Below are positions 58,854-64,000 of a DNA stretch of 64,000 nt, in pieces. The position numbers and the translations under genes are program-made. The notes beneath the pieces were generated by a model. It was not told where the DNA came from. It saw only the letters and a list, made by a program, of their open reading frames with translations, and made no database searches. Position 1 is the stretch's first letter, and the number at the start of each line of letters is the position of its first letter. This DNA is from [Clostridium] aminophilum DSM 10710 (lineage in GTDB: Bacteria; Bacillota; Clostridia; Lachnospirales; Lachnospiraceae): NCBI RefSeq assembly GCF_000711825.1, contig NZ_JONJ01000016.1:1-64000 (forward strand), written 5' to 3'.

Positions 58854-59690
58854 TCACAGTTCCAGAAGCTGCATGGCATCCACCACATGGGTTGCCGGTT
58901 CGTTGTCGTTCAGTCCGTAGAGCGGCCATTCCGTATGGTAACCGAGACACGGGCAGATATAGAGAATTCCGTCTTTCTGCAGAACCTTCCGGAAATGCAC
59001 ATGCCCGCAGACCGCTGCGGCCACCGGATACTTCCGGAACAGTTCATGCAGTTTTTCCGAACCCAGATAGGCGTTGAAAAATCCCCAGTCTTCCTGATTC
59101 CCGGGAACGCAGAATTCCCGGATCGGAAGCATATGTGTCACAGCGATCACCGGACCTTCCCGGCATGCAGAAAGCTGCGATTCGATTCTCGAAAGCTGAT
59201 CACTGCATGCGGCGTCATTGTCGCCGGTCCACTGATTGAAGAACTTATCCTGCCAGGTCCGTCCTCCCTTTGTCATGGAATCCAGTTCTTCCCGGCTGTG
59301 ATCCGGAGATGCAAAGCTGTAATCATACCAGCCGATATCGCCGGTAAAACGGACTTTCATGTTCTTTTCGCGGTCTGCGGAACTGCTCACCTGTCCGGAA
59401 AGACAGAGGATATCGCCGGAATACATCCGGTATATTTCTTCCGTTGACCGCTCCGGACAGTGCTTATTCCACATATCGTGATTTCCGGGAACATACCGGA
59501 CCGCCACATCCGGAAGAATCTCCGCCAGACGCCGCATCTCACGGATTGTCCGGTCCGGATCTTCGGAAATATCCCCGGCAACGAGAAGAACATCCGCATT
59601 CAGTTCCTTTGCTCTTGCCGCAGTCAGTTCGATCACCGGATAGGCCTCATTGATATCCGTATGGAGATCTGAAATCATTGCGATTTTCAC
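58854..59690 (-). CDS. Cytosolic metallophosphoesterase
   Basis: The 278-residue calcineurin-like phosphoesterase has SDLHTDINEAY, VAGDISEDP, PGNHDMWN, AVTHMLPI and CGHVHF, so the dinuclear metal site is complete. It uses GTG at 59690 that overlaps the stop of the GH25 lysozyme gene (GTGA), with GGGGAG 7 bp upstream, so translation is coupled to that of a secreted wall hydrolase. Substrate unknown; a phosphodiester linked to wall metabolism is possible. Confidence 0.85.
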   Translation of the reverse strand: MKIAMISDLHTDINEAYPVIELTAARAKELNADVLLVAGDISEDPDRTIREMRRLAEILPDVAVRYVPGNHDMWNKHCPERSTEEIYRMYSGDILCLSGQVSSSADREKNMKVRFTGDIGWYDYSFASPDHSREELDSMTKGGRTWQDKFFNQWTGDNDAACSDQLSRIESQLSACREGPVIAVTHMLPIREFCVPGNQEDWGFFNAYLGSEKLHELFRKYPVAAAVCGHVHFRKVLQKDGILYICPCLGYHTEWPLYGLNDNEPATHVVDAMQLLEL

Positions 59691-61651
59691 TGGACACTCC
59701 CCGGACCGTACGATCCTGAACTCTGCCCTGGTACAGAAGCCGTTCCCTGCGGACCGGACTGCTGCCGGCTGTCCGGTCCGGTCACGGAAACAGTTCCCGG
59801 CTGCTGGGCCTGCGCCGTATTTTCTGCCTGCGGGGCTGTCGCCTCGGTTCCCGGCGCTGCCGTCTCGGTGCAGGCGCCGCCGGCGTCCGCCTGATACCAG
59901 GTCTGTCCGTTTTGGATGACTGCATTCACCGTCAGCGCACCGGAATTCTCCAGATGATACAGGATATTGCCGATGGTCTGCCAGCCGGTAAGCATCTTTC
60001 CGTCAGCAGCCAGGTAATACCATGATCCCTTATCCTGAATCCATCCGGTCGTCATCTGACCGTTCTCACGGAGATAATACCACTGTCCGCCGCCCTGAAT
60101 CCATCCGGTTGCCATTCTTCCGTCACTGTGGAAGTAATACCATGCGCCGCCGATCTCCTGCCATCCGGTCGCCATCTTTCCGTCGCTGTCCAGATAGTAG
60201 GTCAGATCGCCCTGCGTAAGCCAGCCGCTCTGCCGTTTTCCGTCTTTCTTCAGATAGTACCAGCGTCCATCCACTTCACGCCATCCGGTCGCCATCGCAC
60301 CGTCGGCGTCAAAGTAATACTGATCTCCGCCGACTTCATTCCATCCGGTCGCCATCTTTCCATCGCTCCGGAGATAATAGGTCTTTCCGCCGATGGTCTG
60401 CACTCCGGTCTGCATGACGCCGTTCGAATTCAGGTAATACCAGTTATTGTCGATCTGCCGCCAGCCGGTTGCCATCGCGCCGCTGCTCTTCAGGTAATAC
60501 CAGCTTCCGTTGATTTCCTTCCAGCCGGTTGCCATCTTTCCGTCGCTGTTCAGATAATAGTAGCTGCCGGAATCTTTCAGCCACCCGGCTACCGGAATAC
60601 CGTCCGTGTCGGCATAATACCAGTTTGCGCCGTCATTGACCCACGTCGCCTTCTGGATGACATGGTTCTTGTAATAATAGCGCTGTCCGTCGATCGTCTT
60701 CCACGTGTTGCCGTTCACCTTATCGGAGTAATCCCGGAACATATAGTCGATATCGACATTTCCGGTAATTCCGTTCACGCTTCCCTTGGAGGACTGCTGC
60801 CAGATCGTTGCTTTCTTATATGTATACTGATCCGCGTAGCGCGCAACCCAGACATCCCAGTTCACCGCGCTCATATCGATCTTGTTGGCAATCCAGTGCT
60901 CGTTACAGTAGAGCGCCGGATAATACCCCGCCTCTTTGATGCGTCCGCAGAACGCATTGACCAGACGGGCCACCTCTGCCTTGGACAGTGTTCCGGTTGT
61001 ATTCTCATCTTCCGCGTCAAAGAAGATCGGAAGCGAGATCGGATAATCCTTAACCGTCTTCAGCACAAAGTCCGCCTCGGCGATAGCCTCTTCTTCCGTC
61101 TTCGCATAAGAGTAAATGTATGCGCCAATCCGGATCCCGTGTTTTGCGGCTCCGATGGCGTTGGGCCGGAACGTCACGTCTTCCGCACCGTTTCCTCGGG
61201 TAGCAAGAATCGCAAAGGAAATGCCGTCGTTCGCCACCGCATTCCAATCCGTCACATTGTTCCATCGGGACAGATCCACGCCCTTTGCGATCGCGCCGAA
61301 CTTCGCCGCATCCGAAGAAATTCCGGTCCGGATCGGATTGGTGACCGCAGCCGTGCCGTTGACGGTGATATTTCCCTGCGCTGAGGTATCATAGACGGAG
61401 GATCTCACCCGGCCGATCGTCGCACCGGAACTGCTGCCGGATGAACTGCCGGACGGACTTGTCACGGAACCTGCGGTCGATCCGGAAGAAAAACCGGAAG
61501 CGGAACCCGCCCCCGGTCCCTGCGCAGCGGTAACTGCGGCACCGTTCGACGGTCCGGCATAGGACGCAAGAGGCATAGCTGTCGTCAGCATCAGCGACAG
61601 AACTCCTGCTGCCGCCCGCCATGCCAGTTTATGTTTTCTATTCTGATTCAT
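59687..61651 (-). CDS. GH25 lysozyme with choline-binding-type repeats
   Basis: The 654-residue precursor has a signal peptide, a Gly/Ser-rich linker, a GH25 muramidase domain (about 118-310) with catalytic Asp126 in KGVDLSRWN and the DAE motif (212-214) in FFDAEDE, then about 13-14 aromatic-rich wall-binding repeats of 20 residues, such as GSWYYLKSSGAMATGW. It cuts the N-acetylmuramyl bonds of peptidoglycan while bound to wall polymers. The tail is Ala/Gln/Gly rich. GGAGGTAATC precedes the ATG at 61651. The next gene (metallophosphoesterase) overlaps its stop. Confidence 0.92.
   Translation of the reverse strand: MNQNRKHKLAWRAAAGVLSLMLTTAMPLASYAGPSNGAAVTAAQGPGAGSASGFSSGSTAGSVTSPSGSSSGSSSGATIGRVRSSVYDTSAQGNITVNGTAAVTNPIRTGISSDAAKFGAIAKGVDLSRWNNVTDWNAVANDGISFAILATRGNGAEDVTFRPNAIGAAKHGIRIGAYIYSYAKTEEEAIAEADFVLKTVKDYPISLPIFFDAEDENTTGTLSKAEVARLVNAFCGRIKEAGYYPALYCNEHWIANKIDMSAVNWDVWVARYADQYTYKKATIWQQSSKGSVNGITGNVDIDYMFRDYSDKVNGNTWKTIDGQRYYYKNHVIQKATWVNDGANWYYADTDGIPVAGWLKDSGSYYYLNSDGKMATGWKEINGSWYYLKSSGAMATGWRQIDNNWYYLNSNGVMQTGVQTIGGKTYYLRSDGKMATGWNEVGGDQYYFDADGAMATGWREVDGRWYYLKKDGKRQSGWLTQGDLTYYLDSDGKMATGWQEIGGAWYYFHSDGRMATGWIQGGGQWYYLRENGQMTTGWIQDKGSWYYLAADGKMLTGWQTIGNILYHLENSGALTVNAVIQNGQTWYQADAGGACTETAAPGTEATAPQAENTAQAQQPGTVSVTGPDSRQQSGPQGTASVPGQSSGSYGPGSVQ
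59880..60720 (-). repeat. Tandem 60-63-bp coding repeats (wall-binding modules)
   Basis: The 3' part of the GH25 gene consists of about 13 tandem units with CCATCCGGTCGCCAT-like segments on the plus strand, encoding ATGW-type turns. The high DNA similarity between units makes copy-number change by recombination likely. Confidence 0.8.
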
Positions 61652-61695
61652 GATTACCTCCAAAAAACATGATGGCAAATTCTCGAAAAACAGGC

Positions 61696-61806
61696 TTTGA
61701 CCTGCTGCCGCTGGTCACCGGAAGGTGACATCTTCCATTTCAGCGGCGTGCGCATCCTCGCGGAGCGTTTTATTTTCCGGAAAATGCGTAGCACTTTTCC
61801 GGGAAA
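61696..61806. repeat. Dispersed intergenic stem-loop repeat, copy C
   Basis: This is the most complete copy. It has the nested hairpin GCCGCTG-GTCACC-GGAA-GGTGAC...CAGCGGC (61707-61747), then CGGCGTGCGCATCCTCGCGG (from 61744) and AGCGTTTT, then a CCGGAAAA/CTTTTCCGG hairpin. It abuts the pepP terminator. Confidence 0.68.
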
Positions 61807-61811
61807 TAAAC

Positions 61812-61842
61812 AGAGCAGGCTGGTTTTTACCCACCCTGCTCT
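61812..61842 (-). terminator. Terminator of the aminopeptidase P gene
   Basis: AGAGCAGG (61812-61819) pairs with CCTGCTCT (61835-61842), about 115 bp past the stop of the minus-strand gene. Confidence 0.75.
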
Positions 61843-61954
61843 ATTATCTCAGATTTCTTTCGAAATTGTCTGTCCTTTCTATTACATTTTCTTTAATCCG
61901 GCCACATTCACAACGCTGCACTGTCAGAGCGATTTCGCCGTTTTCCCCCGGATC

Positions 61955-63763
61955 TCACCGGTGAACTTCCCGGATCGCGTGTTCAAGCCACTTCTGTTCT
62001 CCGGGCAGTAATCTCGCCGTCATCACTTCCCTCACTCTGCGGTGATATGCATTCAGCATGTCGATGTCCTCATCGGTGAGCCAGTTCAGATCCACCGCAT
62101 CCAGATCAATCGGCACCAGGGTCAGCGGCTCAAAGGAATAAAACTGGCCGAACTCGTTCTTCACATTCTTCACGCACAGAATCAGATTCTCCGTGCGGAT
62201 GCCGCATTTTCCTTCCATGTAAAGTCCCGGCTCGTCAGATGTAATCATTCCCGGCTCCAGCACGGCATTGACGGAATCCAGATTGTTCGATACGGCGCGG
62301 AAGCGGATATTGTTCGGGCGTTCATGAACCGGTCCGAGATAGGCGACGCCGTGTCCCGTTCCGTGATTGTAGTCCAGCCCGTGCTTCCAGAGAACCTCAC
62401 GGGCGGCATAATCCAGCGCAACTCCGCGGCATCCCTGATGGAAAACCGCATTTTCCAGACGAAGATGTGCCGCAAGAACGAGCGTAAAATATTTCTTTTC
62501 TTCCGCGGTCACCGGACCGAGGGCAATGGTTCTCGTAATATCGGTTGTTCCTTCGAGATACTGGCCGCCGGAATCCACCAGAATCATGCCTTCCGGCTTC
62601 AGTTCGCGGTTTGTCTCCGGCGCCGGATGATAGTGAACGACAGCCGCATTGTCCGCATATGCGGCAATGGTTGTGAAACTGATGCCCAGGCACCCATCCT
62701 GCTTCATGCGGAGCGCATCCAGATATGCTGCCGCGCCCATCTCATCGATCGGAAGCTTTCCGACATTTTCCTTCAGCCACATGATGAAACGGATCATGGC
62801 AACGGCATCCTTCCGGTGGGCTTCTCTGATGTTTTCGATCTCCGTCCCGTTTTTCACCGCCTTCATACCGGAAGACGGATTCATCAGACTGATCTTTGTG
62901 CAGGAAGGATCCACGCTGCGCCAGAGTTTCATGCTGACGCGCTTCTTTTCCATCAGAATCATGCTGTCCCGGATCTCCGCAAGATCGCGGAAGACTGAAC
63001 CATACGGCCGTACGTCGATTCCGATTCCGGCAAGATACGAGCGAACGTCCTCATGAACCTTGTCGGCGTCGATATAGAGTGAACCTTCCGTTTCCCGAAT
63101 CATCAGATATGACAGGAAAACCGGAGTGTCTGCGAGATCTCCGCCGCGCAGATTCAGGATCCACGCAATATCATCGAGGGATGATACCACATGGACGTCG
63201 GCATGAACCCTGCGCATGGACGCGCGAATGTCACGGAGTTTTTCCTTCGCACTCCTGCCGGCATATTTGTCATCGAGAATCCAGACCGGATCCTTCGGCG
63301 GCTCCGGCCGGTCAGTCCAGAGCCCGTCAAACAGATCCTGTTCAAAATCAAAGCGGATCCTCCGTTCTCTCAGAACACTTTCCAGATTTTCCGCCACAGT
63401 CTCGGTGAGAAGTCTGCCGTCAAACCACAGCCTGCTGTTCTCCGGAAGCGAATCGGCGAGAAATTCCTCAATTTCCGGAACGCCTTCTTCCCCGCTCCGG
63501 TAGAGATCCACGCCGGTTCCCTGCAGCTCACGCGCCGCCTGAACAAAATACCGGCCATCGGTCCACAGACCGGCCTTGTCTCTCAGGATCACGGCCGTTC
63601 CGGCGCTTCCCGAAAAACCGGTGATGTACTTCCTGCAGCTGTAATGCTCCGTCACCATCTCCGAATCATGCGGATCGGACGTCGGCACCAGGCATGCGTC
63701 AATATTCTGTTCCCTCATTTTCTCCCGAAGCAAGCGGATCCGCTCCGAAACCAATGTATTCAT
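61955..63763 (-). CDS. Xaa-Pro aminopeptidase (aminopeptidase P family)
   Basis: The 602-residue protein has two creatinase-like N-terminal domains (KMREQNIDACLVPTSDPHDS, AGLWTDGRYFVQAARELQGT) and a C-terminal M24 pita-bread metallopeptidase domain. The metal ligands are visible: Asp in LVDSGGQYLEGTTDITRT, HGTGHGVAYLGPVHE, and the glutamates in TSDEPG and CGIRTENL. It removes N-terminal residues before proline. The length matches the long bacterial/eukaryotic APP1 type. GAGGAG precedes the ATG; the start lies inside the 3' end of the upstream reductase gene, overlapping by 65 bp. Confidence 0.92.
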   Translation of the reverse strand: MNTLVSERIRLLREKMREQNIDACLVPTSDPHDSEMVTEHYSCRKYITGFSGSAGTAVILRDKAGLWTDGRYFVQAARELQGTGVDLYRSGEEGVPEIEEFLADSLPENSRLWFDGRLLTETVAENLESVLRERRIRFDFEQDLFDGLWTDRPEPPKDPVWILDDKYAGRSAKEKLRDIRASMRRVHADVHVVSSLDDIAWILNLRGGDLADTPVFLSYLMIRETEGSLYIDADKVHEDVRSYLAGIGIDVRPYGSVFRDLAEIRDSMILMEKKRVSMKLWRSVDPSCTKISLMNPSSGMKAVKNGTEIENIREAHRKDAVAMIRFIMWLKENVGKLPIDEMGAAAYLDALRMKQDGCLGISFTTIAAYADNAAVVHYHPAPETNRELKPEGMILVDSGGQYLEGTTDITRTIALGPVTAEEKKYFTLVLAAHLRLENAVFHQGCRGVALDYAAREVLWKHGLDYNHGTGHGVAYLGPVHERPNNIRFRAVSNNLDSVNAVLEPGMITSDEPGLYMEGKCGIRTENLILCVKNVKNEFGQFYSFEPLTLVPIDLDAVDLNWLTDEDIDMLNAYHRRVREVMTARLLPGEQKWLEHAIREVHR

Positions 63764-64000
63764 AACTGTTTTTCTCCTCTTTCAGTTTTTCGCTCTGACG
63801 ATACACATCGTCGATGGCCGCGTTGATCGCCTCGCTGTAGGTCGGCTGCGCGCGCATTGCCGTATGGAGCTGATGTTCGGTCAGTCCGTTTGCGATTGCG
63901 GTCGCAAGTTCGCCGATCATATCCGCCGCCCTCGGGCAGATAATCTGCGCGCCGACCAGCGTATGTGTATACGCTTCAAAGATCAGCTTCACAAAGCCGT
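63699..64000 (-). CDS. C-terminal part of a dihydrolipoyl-dehydrogenase-like flavoprotein (5' end outside window)
   Basis: About 100 residues remain. They match the dimerisation domain of class I pyridine nucleotide-disulphide oxidoreductases (LIFEAYTHTLVGAQIICPRA, ADMIGELATAIANGLTEHQL). The family's active-site His-Ala-His-Pro is replaced by Arg-Ala-Gln-Pro in MRAQPTYSEA, so the usual proton-relay histidine is missing. A 30-residue charged tail (KLKEEKNSYEYIGFGADPLA) runs 65 bp into the aminopeptidase gene. The frame is open at the window edge, so it is a true partial gene. It may be a diverged reductase rather than a lipoamide enzyme. Confidence 0.82.
   Translation of the reverse strand, partial: GFVKLIFEAYTHTLVGAQIICPRAADMIGELATAIANGLTEHQLHTAMRAQPTYSEAINAAIDDVYRQSEKLKEEKNSYEYIGFGADPLASGENEGTEY

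Noticed and set aside
59880-60720. Noncoding satellite repeat
   Set aside because: The periodicity comes from in-frame wall-binding modules of the GH25 lysozyme.

Overview
The window looks like a chromosome segment of a low-GC-phylum Clostridia member, most probably a Lachnospiraceae-type gut anaerobe with a roughly balanced base composition. The signs are sigma-A style promoters and strong AGGAGG ribosome binding sites, a CIRCE-controlled small heat-shock gene, an mcsA-mcsB-clpC operon, choline-binding-type cell wall repeats, ECF vitamin transport and single-gene oadA. I cannot name a species from sequence alone. Most genes lie on the minus strand.

Layout: 1-391 is the start of an IS200/IS605 TnpA transposase. 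0.8-7.5 kb holds a SIMPL-domain lipoprotein, a GntR regulator with an ABC transporter, a P-type cation ATPase and a small wall-binding protein. 7.5-10.8 kb holds an FtsH-type protease and a DUF3089 hydrolase. 11-14.4 kb is a shikimate/chorismate cluster (aroK, aroE, aroD, chorismate mutase-ACT). 14.6-19.8 kb has two EAL proteins flanking gpsA. 20-26 kb is a complete autoregulated ribose operon (rbsR-K-D-A-C-B). 26.2-28.3 kb is a preQ1-I riboswitch followed by a nucleoside hydrolase and an ECF S component. 28.3-34.6 kb carries an SDR, a metallophosphoesterase, an MBL hydrolase, an Xre/membrane-protein pair, a glutamine-amidotransferase-like hydrolase and an alanine/sodium symporter. 34.8-37.3 kb is an eutH gene with a MerR-zinc ribbon-methyltransferase-like regulator. 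37.5-41.7 kb has an orphan prepilin, a lipoprotein, a VOC protein, Hsp20 and an AT-rich patch with a RelB/YoeB toxin-antitoxin pair next to tRNA-Trp. 42-45.5 kb is a phosphatidylethanolamine operon. 45.5-52.4 kb is radA and a GntR-mcsA-mcsB-clpC operon. 52.8-61.7 kb holds large secreted wall proteins, oadA and a GH25 lysozyme/phosphoesterase pair. 62-64 kb holds a Xaa-Pro aminopeptidase and the end of a dihydrolipoyl-dehydrogenase-like gene.

The most interesting items are: (1) the preQ1-I aptamer, intrinsic terminator, nucleoside hydrolase and ECF S component, which together read as a queuosine/queuine salvage operon; (2) eutH with a MerR regulator whose effector domain is a zinc ribbon plus methyltransferase-like fold, under a 19-bp-spacer MerR promoter; (3) a GntR repressor in place of CtsR in the clpC operon, with an ATTGT-N15-ACAAT operator on the -10 box; (4) two families of dispersed intergenic stem-loop repeats, one attached to terminators and one placed directly over a ribosome binding site.
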